Assembly (NCBI GenBank): GCA_009763385.1
Contig: CM019827.1
Location: 96,260,177-96,324,176 of the forward strand
Source: Coix lacryma-jobi var. lacryma-jobi
Taxonomy: Eukaryota; Streptophyta; Magnoliopsida; Poales; Poaceae
Direction: 5' to 3'
Length of the DNA: 64,000 nucleotides
Part shown: piece by piece, positions 33,840-45,055 of the stretch
Numbering within the stretch: the first letter of the stretch is position 1
How the letters are laid out: the number at the start of each line of letters is the position of its first letter
Notes under the pieces: model-generated
What the model saw: only the letters and a program-made list of their open reading frames with translations
Database searches by the model: none
What the model was told of the DNA's origin: nothing
Made by a program: the position numbers and the translations under genes

Positions 33840-34797
33840 TGGCCGACCTCAAGGCCTCCATGGAGGCGCTCACCGAGTCTATGGCGTTAAGGCAGCAATC
33901 GATCGAAGCCAACGCCAAGGCGATCGCCGATCTCACTGTCTTTCGTTCGTCCGCCTCTGGCGCGCGACACGGAACCGACGAACACCACCAGGACCACCCC
34001 CCATGTTCCAGACGATGGATTTTCCCCGGTATGATGGCAAAACCGATCCATTGAGCTTCTTGAACTGGTGTGAATCATACTTCTGCCACCAACGCATTAT
34101 GGAAGAAGAGAAGGTCTGGATGGCAGGCCGCCATCTAGAGGAGAGCGCTAAGATGTGGTTCCTCCAAGTCGAGCAGGATGAGGGCACCCCGACATGGCGC
34201 CGCTTCACTGAGCTACTACACCTATGCTTCAGATCACCTCCATGCTCCAACATACTCCATCACGTGTCCCCTGCTGCCGGCAATGATACTTCACGCATCT
34301 TTGCTGATGTGTTCACATAGCTGGATCGCCTCAGGGTGCGTCTCTAGGCGAAGGACAAGGAGGACCGTGAACGCTAGGCGGCTGTACGCCTCCAGGCAGC
34401 AGCACGGGGACTCCTGGCACGCCGCCGAGCGCAGGCTCTTCAGGCAACAAAAGCTTCGAAGGAGCAGGCAGCGGTGCGCCTGCAAGCCGCAGGGCGAGGG
34501 TTCCTTGCCCGCCGGATGGTGCGGAAGATCCGCATGCTGATCAGCTCGTCGCTGCAACAACTCCACCGGGTCTCGTCTGTAATGTTTGCACCCCCTGCAA
34601 AAGTCGAGATCTGGGTATGCAGCCCCTCCGCACGACCAAAGATGGTCGTCTCCTTCCTTCTGACACCTGCCTTGGTGCTGGACAGACCGAACATAAGAAC
34701 GGGCTGGTACCTCCTCCACCTTTTATCTAACAGGAAGTCTGTCGTTCAGCTCTTTTCTTGGGATCCAGGAGGACAGGAGGACATAGCTGCAGTCTAA
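33840..34797 (+). pseudogene. T1 Gag fused to two IQ motifs, broken
   Basis: The frame from ATG 33840 reads MADLKASMEALTESMALRQQ. It shifts by one base near 33990 into the frame MFQTMDFPRYDGKTDPLSFL from 34003, a Retrotrans_gag-type domain (WCESYFCHQRIMEEEKVWMA, TPTWRRFTELL). That frame has in-frame TAG codons at 34318, 34345 and 34375, then continues open to 34797. Just after the third TAG it reads LQAAARGLLARRR and, 25 residues on, LQAAGRGFLARRM: two IQ-type motifs (calmodulin-binding consensus IQxxxRGxxxR). An 80-residue tail of no recognised family follows. All three TAGs could be CAG in the ancestor. Gag would package RNA; a role for the IQ motifs is unknown. Confidence 0.8.
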
Positions 34798-34937
34798 ATT
34801 TATATTTTAGTTCCAAATGTATTTCATATTTTCAATGGTGAGCCGAGATGTAAAAGGCTTAACCCTAGGTCACATCAAATAGGTCTGCGGCAACTATCCA
34901 GCTCGAGGGCGAGCTGGGTCTCCAAGGGCGGGGGAGA

Positions 34938-35162
34938 TGTCATGGGCAGCCAGCAGGCTGCCACCGGCCCAATAGGCCCAAGAGGCAGTAGCTTAGCCGC
35001 CAAGTTAGAGTTAGGTTTAGGGTTGGTTCCTTCTCTATATAAAGAGAGGCACGACTGTCATTTGGAATTAAGCAATGAATTATGAAGAAACAATTCTAGT
35101 CTCCCTCAAGCTCTTGGCAAAGCATAAGGCCTAGTTATCTCAAAATACTCATCTCCATAACA
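34938..35162 (+). repeat. T1 3' LTR (5' LTR at 33171-33403)
   Basis: 225 bp, nearly identical to 33171-33403, with a TATA-like CTATATAAAGAGAGG near 35034-35048 (33273 in the 5' copy). Confidence 0.92.
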
Positions 35163-35167
35163 CCCCA

Positions 35168-36391
35168 ACCGTGAAAAGGCCACGGTTTGATGATAGGATG
35201 AAGCATAGCAGCAGGTGCAAGCTGTATATTTCCAAATCGTTGACATTCTTCACACCCCTTGTAGTAACAAAAACAATCAGCCATCATGGTAGGCCAATAA
35301 AACCCAGCTCTACGCAATAACCATTTCATTTTCGGGGCCGATTGATGCGTACCACAAATACCTTCATGGACCTCTCCCATAGCTACTCTTGCTTGATCAG
35401 ATCCCAAACACTTAAGTAGTAAGTCTTCAGCGGTTCTCCGGTAAAGCTCACCATTGTGCAATATATATTTGAACGCACTCCGTCGAACACTTTGATCAAC
35501 TCTAGTACTTGGATCACGAAGATATTTTAACAAAGAAGTCCTCCAATCTTCTAAATCGGTCTCGTTCCCATTAGTAATTGACTCGGACCGATTTAGAAAC
35601 TCCACAGACAAGTCAACTGGACCAAATGTTCCAAGAACGACCAGGTCAATCGGACGAACTGGCTGACTTAGTTTACAATCAACCTGGTCGGCTGAGCCAC
35701 CCAACCAAGTAGATTTAAAACTAACCTGGTCGTCTGGGCAGATCGACTGAGTTGGTTCAAAATCAGTCTGGTCGGCTAGACGAACTGATCGAACCGATCC
35801 TTTATGACCTGTATACAAAATTTCTGAACGCTGATGCATCAGCTTTTCTTTTATATGAAAGTTTCGCCTACTAACACTATAACCAGATGCTTGCTGAGCT
35901 AGCATGTTAGCTTTATGATTCTCATGTCTTGGTATGTGCTGAATTTGAAATTTGGTAAAGTAAGCAATGACATCAAGGCACATATTAAGATAAACATTCA
36001 GCGACCCTTCTAGACATTGAAATTCACCAGCAACTTGTTGCACTATCAGTAAGGAATCGCCATAAGCCTCAACATGCTTAACTCCCATGGAACACAATAT
36101 TTCCAAACCGAATAACAGAGCTTCATATTCGGCTTGATTATTAGTGCAAAAGTAATCCAATCGGCTTAACATTTTGAATTCAGCGCCATTAGGAGCAATA
36201 ATGATCACACCAACACCTTGGCCCTCCTTACACACCGATCCATCAAAATAAAGTTTCCATGGTGTAAAAGTAAAATAACTGATCTCATCTTCTAAATCGA
36301 TACCATGCTCAACAATGAAATCAGCAAGAACTTGACCCTTTAACGCTTTCAACGGTTCATAAGTCAAGTCATATTCAATTAATGCATACAC
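35168..36391 (-). pseudogene. G2 second RNase H plus integrase zinc-binding domain
   Basis: Continues the RT frame after a TGA at 36392 that probably replaces Trp. Residues 48-52 (YFDGS), Glu90 (NNQAEYEALLFGL) and Asp112 (YGDSLLIVQQ) are RNase H acidic positions. The fourth, expected in N-x-x-A-D, reads NHKANMLAQ, an Asn for Asp. After a linker rich in DQ-x-F-x-P-T-like peptide repeats comes the HHCC integrase N-terminus (HEGICGTH...CEECQRFG). It ends at the T1 insertion within GWG|LDFIG. Known: the extra RNase H domain marks Tat-lineage elements. Confidence 0.87.
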
Positions 36392-37936
36392 TCATTTGCC
36401 TATCCTTCCACTAAGTATAGGCCGATATAACATGTGCTTAATCACATTGACATGACATGCAACAACGCATGTACTAGACAACAAATAATGTCTCATCTTA
36501 GCAAAAGCATAGTACAATGATAAACATAACTTCTCAATATGGGCGTACCTTGTCTCGGGATCAAGAAGACGACGACCAATATAAGTGATCACATACTCTT
36601 TGCCTTCATCCTCTTGCGTCAAAACAGCTCTGATAATCTTCTCTTCGGCTGCAATATACAATCTGAAAGGAACTCCTCTCCTAGGCGCTCGAAGAATCGG
36701 TGGAGATGACAAATATTCCTTTATCTTCTCAAACGCCTTTTGTTGCTCTGCCTCCCAAGTGAATTCAGACTCGTTCTTCAACCTCAATATGGGGGTAAAA
36801 CGAACAATCTTCCCGTACAAGTTTGCAATAAACCTCCTCAAGTAGTTCACCTTCCCTAGGAACTTTTGCAAGTCTCTTTTGCATGAAGGCGCCTGAACTT
36901 TCTTAATTTTCTCTATCCTCTTAGGATCAATCTCTATGCCCTTATCATGGATAATAAATCCTAAGAACTTCCCAGCCGATACACCAAATGCATATTTCAG
37001 TGGGTTCATCTTCAATCCATAGCGGCGCATTCTCTCAAATGCAATACGTAAATCGGCTAAATGGGACACATGGGCAGCCGATTTGATCACAATGTCGTCA
37101 ATGTATACTTCCATGATCACACCAATCAGATCATGAAAGATTAAATTCATAGCACGTTGATAAGTAGCACTTGCATTCTTCAAACTGAATGTCATTACAA
37201 CCCACTCAAAGAGACCAACAAACCCAGGACAAATGAAGGGCGTCTTAGACATATCCTCCTCGGCCATAAATATCTGATTATAACCAGCGTTGCCATCAAG
37301 AAAGCTAACAACCTGGTGTCCTGAAGCATCGTTGATAAGCATATCGGCTATGGGCATAGGATATTCATATTCGGGAGTAGCCCTATTTAAGTCTCTAAAA
37401 TCAATACAAACCTTGATCTTACCAGTGTCCTTTTTCTCAACAGGCACAATATTAGAGACCCACTCTGCATACCTGCATGGCTGAATAAACCCCGCTTGTA
37501 ATAACCGATTAATCTCTTCTTTAATCCGGTCATATATTGTAGAGCTAAAATGACGAGGATGTTGTTTGAAAGGCCTAAACCCAGGTTTAATGGGGAGTCG
37601 ATGTTCAACAAGCTCTCGGTTTAATCCAGGCATTTCTGTATAATTCCATGCAAAGCATTCGACATACTCTTTCAAAAGCACGATCAATCCCAGTATACAA
37701 TCGACTTCTAAATTCCAGTTTATAAATGTCGGCCTAGGTGCAGAACCATCCACAATTTCAATCTGTTCTAAGGGGTCAGCCGATGTGAAACCTTGGTCCA
37801 ACTTATTAAGCTCATCAAAATCATCAATAGCTTCACAAGCATCGGTCTTTAAAGTCCGATACTGTTCAACATGATGTTTTAACCAATCAACATTAGCATC
37901 CATTAAATTACATGATAATGTTGAACCGATTGTCAA
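36392..37936 (-). pseudogene. G2 reverse transcriptase and first RNase H
   Basis: 514 codons, open. RT motifs in order: CIDFRDLNRATP (about 177-188), FLDGNAGYNQIFM (212-224), the catalytic YIDD at 278-281, FLGFIIHDKGIEIDP, and the RNase H-linked GKVNYLRRFIANL and LYIAAEEKIIRAVL. It would copy the element RNA into DNA. It is out of frame with the protease segment (shift near 37920) and ends in a TGA. The first half is somewhat degraded (MTFSLKNASATYQ where MPFGLKNAGATYQ is usual). Confidence 0.92.
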
Positions 37937-38705
37937 TTGGCTTTAGAGACACCGGTACAAAACCCTCCTTAGTAACACTAATAAATTGAAAATTAGAAAG
38001 GTCCCGACCAGACAAGCAGGCAATAGCATCATGCCCCCCGAGCAAAGGAGCATCAGATGCAACAACATAGGACGATGAATCTGAGTGCACAATTTCTACA
38101 TCGTCGCCCACCCATTGAATGAGAAATTGATGTAGACAAGAAGAAATGCACTGATTAGCATGAATCCAATCATGCCCAAGTATAAGGTTATAGCTACCTT
38201 GTATATCGGTAACGAAGAAAGCAGTGGCCAAAGTCTTGTTTCCAATAGTAAACTCCATGGACACAACTCCTCTGGCCGAGATAGGATCTCCTCCTCCAAC
38301 TCCAGTGATAGTCATGTTGGTCTTGACCAGCTCTTCATCAGTGCCACCAAGCTTCTTGTAAAGCGAGTATGGCATCAGGTTCACAATTGCTCCACTATCG
38401 ACCAACATCCTGTGAACCGGTGTACCATTGATATGGCCCTTTATATGTAATGGCTTGAGATGATTGACAGAGTCTTCTGGTTTCTGGAACACAACACTCT
38501 GCGTGGCGAAATTGAACTCCGCCGCTGTCGAATCATCTCCGACTACATAATAATCGACAGATAAATAAACCACATTGACCTCTGCCCTCTCCGGGGAAGG
38601 TTCGTAGTCAACCATTTCCTCATCTTGTTCTTCAAGTAATTCTTCACTGGTCGTGGCCACACCAGCGGAGGGGACAAGATCATCAGGACACACGTCGGAT
38701 CCCAC
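37908..38705 (-). pseudogene. G2 aspartic protease segment
   Basis: About 265 codons with the active-site string LVDSGAIVNLMPYSLYKKLG and the downstream flap/hydrophobic motif YNLILGHDWIHAN. It aligns with the G1 protease (FIDGGAAINIMPY, YSLLLGRD), showing the two elements are related. The acidic linker upstream (LLEEQDEEMVDYEPSPERAE) is typical of Gag-protease junctions in this lineage. Confidence 0.9.
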
Positions 38706-41700
38706 TGGAATATCAGGAACCGATTCAGTCAGCTCAGAACCTGGTCAGACCAGCTCATCTCTCAACTCAGTAGTGGCCGACTTAACCTGCTCGAATTCTA
38801 AATTGGTCGGCGCATAATCTGACCTGGTCGGATTGGGATCCGACCTGACTGGCACCGAAGCCAATCTAGAAGATTCAGTATCCAGACTGGTCGGCTTAAG
38901 ATCCGACCTGTTTGGCTCAGTAACTGTTGAAGTTGGTTTTTGATTAATAAAAGCCGACTCTTCACCTCCTCGCTTGCCTTGAAGAAACACGAGATGTGTT
39001 GAGTTAAATATGTCTTTCCTCATTTTCTCAAGCTACTCCCGCCTTTGTTTGTTACAGCGAGCTCTCTACAACTTCCTCCGTTGAGTCTTACTCAAGCCAG
39101 GGGGACACCGCCTAGGCTGAGTATATCTGGGATCACGCTCAACAGGCTTTTCCTCCTCTACTCCAGCTGAAGCATCTTGAACATCTTGGACCTTTGCTAG
39201 AGTCGGTTCCTCAATTACCATCGGCTCAGCTTCATTAACAACGGGAGCCTCCATAGAACCGATCGTAATCGTGGGGACATGATCAGGTTTAGCCGGGGAA
39301 GCAGCAGGAACATGTTGCACTCTTTTAGGCACATAGACTTGTCGTATCTATGCCTTCCCTATTTCCTGAGCAGTCAAAGTTCTCGACATGACCAACCGAT
39401 TCTGATTTGTACTAGAGCTCGGTTAACCACCCAATCGGTCGAATACTGACACCCTCAGAGGTTGACCAACAGGTGCCCCCAACCTTGTTGGTAATACGTG
39501 GGTGCTGGCATGGGGTATGGTACCCAAACTCCTTGAGGACCCCATTGTGGAGGTGGCAAAATAGGAGGAGCCCATTGGAGTCTATAGGGAACAGTTCTCG
39601 GCACTAGGGATGCTACTTGAGTCACCACTAGCTGCTTAGACTTTCCATCTTCTCGCTTCGGAGGAGTGGACTCTCTTTTTTAATGGCCGATTTTGAGAAT
39701 CGGCCTTTTGTTGTTTGTATTTAGCCATAAGTTTATCGAAAGTGCACGATTCTCTGACAATTTTCCCCTTATTCTTCTCCACATTAGTCTTCCAGGTACC
39801 GACTTCGGGCTTCCATGGAACAAATGTGCGCAAGACATGTACTCCAGAAGGGGTAAAGCTGCTGGAACCAGTTAAACCGACCGTGGCAATCGAGTTGTCT
39901 GTTTTAGTTGAACTGGAAGGAGCCAGACTGGCCTGATCGATCCTTCGATCCGATTGCGCCGGCTATTCTGAGGAAGGGCCAGACTGGTCGGCTTGAGGGC
40001 CTGACCTGGTTGGTCTCTGCTGTGCTACCCTGGTCTCAAACCACCTTTACTTGTTCAGGTGTTTTACCGATCCGACGGTAATTGTGAGCTTACTCTTGTC
40101 ATCATCACCCTTCTCGAGTACCACTTTGCGCCCCAAATTACTCTCAGCATTTAGTGCAACCCGTGATTCGCCGATAATGACATTCTTGCCTTTAGTCATA
40201 TCGGCCTGCTCGGAACGAATTAAAATAGCAGGATTCCCTGCTTCCACCATATGGACTGGAAAGGGAGTAGTATCGACTTGCATCTCAATGAGACTCAATT
40301 GTCCTTCATCAAGGGCCGATTGGACCTGTCAACGGAAAACATTGCAGTCGTTAGTGGCATGAGAAAAGGAATTATGATATTTACAATAAGCTCTTCTATT
40401 TAACTCGTCGGGCGATGACAATGTATAATTAACTTTAAGATAACCGAATTTAAGCAATTCATCAAAGATTCGGTCACATTTAGAGAAATCAAAGGTAAAT
40501 TTTACTTCCTCACCCCGATTCTTTTGAATCGGTTTCAGAGAGGGAAATGTGACTAATTTGTTTTGTGCTGGCCATAGGAAGTCAGCAGCATAACAATGCC
40601 TAGTTTCATCGTCCGAACTATCAGAATATACCTTGACCGTATGCACGTTCGGACGATGGGTTCTTTGAGGATCATGAGGTTCTTTAAGGCGCGACTCAAT
40701 TGACACGATCTTTTGCAAAAGTTGATTTACATTAAAAAAACTCATAATATTTCAGTTTGTTTTTAATCTCACGATGTAAACTAGCGAGACATAGATCTGT
40801 TAAGTCTCTGTCGGAGATCATTAAATGAAAACATCGACTCTTAATTTCCTTAAAGCGCTTAAAGAAATCAACTACAGGCTCACTACGCCCTTGTCGAACC
40901 GACGCGAGATGTGACAGCCTAGTTTCTTGGACTCCATCATAAAAGTGATTATGAAATTTCTCTTCTAATTCGGCTCAAGAACTAATAGAACATGATGGTA
41001 GTGATGTAAACCAAGCAAAAGTTGTACTAGCAAGAGATAGAGGAAAATGTCACACATTCATAAAATCTAGGGTACAAGCTTCGTCCATTTGTGCAAGGAA
41101 CATACTAACATGTTCCATGGTTGATTTACTACCATCACCACTAAACTAATAAAATTCTGGTACCCTCCAACCATCAGGTGCTTTCATAAAATCAAAGTAT
41201 GGCGGGTATAGTTTAAAGTAGGTGGTCCTACTAGGTTTGATTTGAACTCCCAAGCTAGTCTCGAGAGATCTGGTTATTTCCTCTTTGAACCGATTTAAGG
41301 CTCGACCAAAATCGGTTGCGGTAGGGTTAGGAACGCCGCCAGGTATGGGAACATGACTTGGAGACTTCGGTGGGTTGGGTAACACAACACCCTGTCCCCC
41401 CGAAGTTCTATTCATTGTTGTCCCCTGGTCGGTCCGTGCAGTCCGACCAGAACTATGGTGGATGTTATTGGTGTGTGCCGATGTGCTAACTCCACCATGA
41501 CCGGTTCTATCAGTTTCGTTTGCCGATGAACCTGATTGTAATTGGCCAAAATTTGTGTGTGAGGTCTGGCCTTCAAAGAAATTAAAAGGCATACCGAACT
41601 GTGGTTGTTCGGTTGGACGATCAGGTTTGACAGTTTTACCCTCTAACTTATCCATACGAGTGCTAAGCAATTTAAATGAATGATGAATGGTATTGGTAAG

Positions 41701-42012
41701 AGTTTTTGTAGCGCCATCTAGCATTGCTGAATAATTAGCATGGGTAGGGTAGGGATCATCATTTACCTCAGCGTTTACCTTTTCAGTAGCATCTTCAACG
41801 GTTTTCGAGGAGGTAGGAATTATCTCGCTGAAGTCCGGCTCCTTATCTTGACTGACCTTGCCGCGCCGGTCCTTAGAACAACTTTCAAGGAAAGCCTTCA
41901 GGACGGCGTCGAGTTTGGCCTGCGCTTGCTGCTTCAATTCATCGGGAAGCTCGTCAATACCTGAAGGACGGATGATGTTGTCCTTGTCTGTGGCACCATC
42001 TTTACCGCCCAT
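38706..42012 (-). pseudogene. G2 Gag, multiply interrupted
   Basis: The best start is ATG 42012 (MGGKDGATDKDNIIRPSGID). Open to about 41146, then a frameshift and several stops. Recognisable parts include the capsid (FPLSLASTTFAWFTSLPS, FHNHFYDGVQETRLSHLASV), the Cys-His motif CKYHNSFSHATNDC near 40350-40395, TFDKLMAKYKQQKADSQNRP near 39700, and the basic RCPPGLSKTQRRKL at 39066-39110, matching G1 Gag. Short Ser/Asp/Pro/Thr peptide repeats, encoded by CTGGTC/GACCAG-rich DNA, occur at 38745-38940 and 39900-40030. Confidence 0.82.
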
Positions 42013-42072
42013 CTTGGTAGTAGATGGGATCTGATTCTGCTCGATCTTCCCCAGCGGAGTCGCCAAAAAGTG

Positions 42073-42873
42073 TGTTGACGTCGGAAGTGATCCAAATCAA
42101 ACATCAGCAGGGCTAGAACGCCCGAAGAGGTTACGGACCAACCCGAGACAACAAGGAACCTGGCTAAACTGATGAAAACCGATCTAGAGACCGACTTAGA
42201 TCAATTTAGGGTTTGATCCCTTGTGTTGATAACTCTAGAACTCCTCCCAGGAAGATCCGTCAGGGAGAAGCACGTAGAGGTTGCTCTAGGACCAGCGAGG
42301 CCACCTAGAACGCCGCCGAATCTCACCGGGAGACGCGTCGAACAACAAAGTAGAGAGGAAAAAGGGTAAAAGGGTATAGTAGGTTGATTTTGACGATTAG
42401 GGTTGGATGTCTCCATCGGCCATAATCCTCTCATATATATAATATATAGAGGGGGTTGGTCTTATCCCAATACGAAATATCTCCAGATACGATCTCCAAG
42501 TTTCCTATCCGGACTCCATCAAATTTGGAACCCAAGAGTCCAATCGGCTGATTCCCAAACCGACTAAACCGGTTTAAAGGACTTTGTATACAACAACCCA
42601 AACTGATTATACCGATCAAGAGAAAAGATCCTCAAATTGGTATCTGGATTGACATTCATCGCTATTCCAAGGTTTCCGACCAGTGTCACCTAGTCGGAAG
42701 TCGCGTAACTGGTCGGAAGACATCTATAATGGATCAAGCGACCAAACCGATTCCACTTAGAATATTCGACTTGATAAACACAGATTACTCGAAGATGAAT
42801 TTAGCTTCAATATATGACCCGAATGCATTCTTTGGCCTCTATTATGCACCCATGACATTTTTGAGTGTCAACA
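42073..42873 (-). repeat. G2 5' LTR
   Basis: 801 bp, TGTTGACGTCGG...GAGTGTCAACA on the + strand, followed exactly by the CAAAT target duplication. It matches 31324-32135 with many substitutions and small indels, so it is much older than the G1 LTR pair. Confidence 0.92.
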
Positions 42874-42878
42874 CAAAT

Positions 42879-43591
42879 AGGGTCAACTCATGAGCTACAA
42901 TATTCTGAACAACCTCCAGCCTCCTCAATTGACCGCCGACCTTCTACGTCTCCTCGATGAAATGCCAGATTGGTGGAGAGCGATCATGACCTTTTGTCGA
43001 AGGAGAGCCAAGTGGACGCCCTCCAAACAGGCTGTGGCCTTAGCTTTCTCGGCATCCCCTGAGGATGTCGCTTGAAATATGCAAATCATCGTTCCAAAAT
43101 TTATGCAAATAATTTAGGTTTGTAGTAAGTCAAATTTCTTAGCTTTGACTGATTGTGAAAAACTTAATGAAATTAATTTGACCAAGTTTATATACAAATT
43201 TGTTCAAAAATATTCCGAATAGAGAGGTTTAAACTAAAGAATAGAACAGCATACATTCTGAAATAGAGGATACAATGAGGCATATTATTATTGCAAGGTT
43301 GATAATAATCGATTAGAGAGATCATTGGAGGTGAAGCGCCGCATCGATTGGATTATTCATGCCACTAAGGCCGTGCTAACGATAATTAATAAACTGTCAC
43401 CTACGCCAAAGTTTAAACCATGTGTACCAACAACTACATATATTCTACTAGAAATAATAACGATGCTTTACTTCTACATACATACTACCTTCGTTCAGCA
43501 AAGTTTGCTATTCTAAACAAACAAACTTTGTTCGGCTGATGGTTTCCACGACTGATAAATTGACTGATGCTATTTTGTTATGAGAGAAAAG
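42879..43591. other. Intervening DNA between G2 and S2
   Basis: 42890-43075 holds a 61-codon frame (MSYNILNNLQPPQLTADLLR...) with natural-looking composition but no family I recognise; it could be an exon or transposon fragment. 43075-43590 is AT-rich MITE-like DNA with a small inverted repeat CAAAGTTTG/CAAACTTTG at 43498-43530. Confidence 0.4.
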
Positions 43592-45055
43592 TGAAAGGAC
43601 CGTGACGCCTATGAAGGGGGTGAATTAAGCAAATAAAAACTTTACTCCAAACTATGGTCTCTAAAAAAACCACCTAATCAAAACCTATGCAACAAAATAA
43701 ACTATCTAGAGTGCAACTAAGGTTTTGCTAGGTGTATTGCTATCTCTACCGAAAAGAGTTATGCAACCAAGGTTCCAAACCTATCAACTAGCCTATCCAC
43801 TAAGTTAGGAAAGGTAAAGCATACAACCATGGTAGCAATGTAAATGTGGAAGCTAAAAAAAAGTAGAGATGCAAACTCCCGTCGACGACTTCGGTATTTT
43901 TACCGAGGTATCGAGAAGCACGCAAGCTTCCCCCTAGTTCTCATTGGAGCCCCTCGCAAGGAATCCCTCGCAAGGGTCAAGCTTCCGGTCGGGTAACTCC
44001 GTAGATAGCCCTGGGCCTTCCCCACGCGTAAGTGGGTCTCCGGTTAAGCCACTCATGGCAAAGCCTCTCCCGGATGCTCCCCACCGTCTTCACTATCAAG
44101 CTTCCGGCTGAACCGTCGCGGGCCTTGTTCCCTTCGGTACACGGTGGCGGCCACACCACAAACGCGGTTGGTGTGGTCTCACAAGACTACAAGCCCCTCC
44201 GATGTACAACAATGGTACGCACAAGCACCGGTAGATAAGAGGTGTTCAAACCTCACTAAACACACACTAATCACCTAGTATATCACTTAAGCACTTTGGT
44301 GGCTAGAGCAACTAAATATGTGTATAAGCACTTGGTACACTTCCTTGAGCTCCAACCATATGTTTTTGGCCGGCCATGGGGGTATATATAGAGCCCCAAG
44401 CAAATAGAGCCGTTGGGCAAAGTGATGGGCTTTTCTGCCATCGATCGGACGCACATCACGTCCTGATCGGACGCGTTCGGTCTCTCACAACGGCTAGTTG
44501 GCCAACCGCACAAACACTTGATCGGACTCTGCATGAGTCCGGTCACATACGATCGGACGCGTCAGATCGCTTCTGTGCGCCTCTGGAACCTCTTTGTATT
44601 CGATCGGACTCGCCTGAGATTCAGCGTCCTATCGAAGTCGTAGCGTTCGGCCGCTCGGTCGAGCTGAGGAACAGTTGCATCGGTGCGTCCGATCACAACT
44701 AACCTAGCATCCGATCACTCCGACGCGGCGCTGCCGGCGGGAAATACTGACCGGACGCATCCTGAGCAGCGTCCGGTCACTTCAGCTTCATGCCTTTCAC
44801 TTGTTCTTTGCGCCCGACTTGGTTCCGTCCTTGTTCCTTGAACTTCGCTTGATCTTTAAGAGTCCTCTACTGAGATTCAACTGTTTTGCTTGAGGTGTTG
44901 ATCATCGGATCATCACGTCGCCTTCGTCCAAGTCACACTTGCACCCTATTGGTCTACAAAATAAACACTCGCAAACACATTAGTCCAATATGGTTGTGTT
45001 GATCATCAAACACCAAAATCCAAAGTCAAATGGGTCGAGGTCCATTTTCCTTACA
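43592..45055 (-). repeat. S2 3' LTR with U3 motif array
   Basis: 1464 bp. The array of GCGTCCGGTC-type words at 44450-44790 is more degraded than in S1. A minus-strand TATA box lies near 44380-44395. Confidence 0.88.

Larger units (their letters stand above)
33171..35162 (+). mobile_element. T1: small Gag-only LTR element (TR-GAG-like)
   Basis: A 1992-bp element with LTRs 33171-33403 (233 bp) and 34938-35162 (225 bp), TG...CA, and exact target duplication CCCCA (33166-33170, 35163-35167). The primer site TGGTATCACGAGCC is at 33406-33419. The polypurine tract GGGCGGGGGAGA directly precedes the 3' LTR. It encodes only a Gag-like protein with an IQ extension. The size and content fit terminal-repeat elements with a Gag domain described in plants. 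The 3' LTR lacks about 9 bp (a second CAATCTCT-like unit) relative to the 5' LTR. Confidence 0.9.
31324..42873 (-). mobile_element. G2: Tat-lineage Ty3/Gypsy retrotransposon, decayed, complete gene order
   Basis: 11550 bp including T1. LTRs are 31324-32135 and 42073-42873; exact target duplication CAAAT (31319-31323, 42874-42878). On the minus strand: 5' LTR, primer site (TGGCGACTCCGCTGGGGA, 42064-42048), gag, protease, RT, RNase H, a second RNase H, integrase, polypurine tract (AAACAGGGGGGCATA before 32135), 3' LTR. Two RNase H-like regions after RT are diagnostic of the Tat lineage. Frameshifts and stops disable it. T1 inserted into its integrase. Confidence 0.93.

Noticed and set aside
33376..33936. 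Pro/Ser/Arg-rich frames in the T1 leader
   Set aside because: GC-rich leader repeats; only the frame from 33840 joins the Gag domain.
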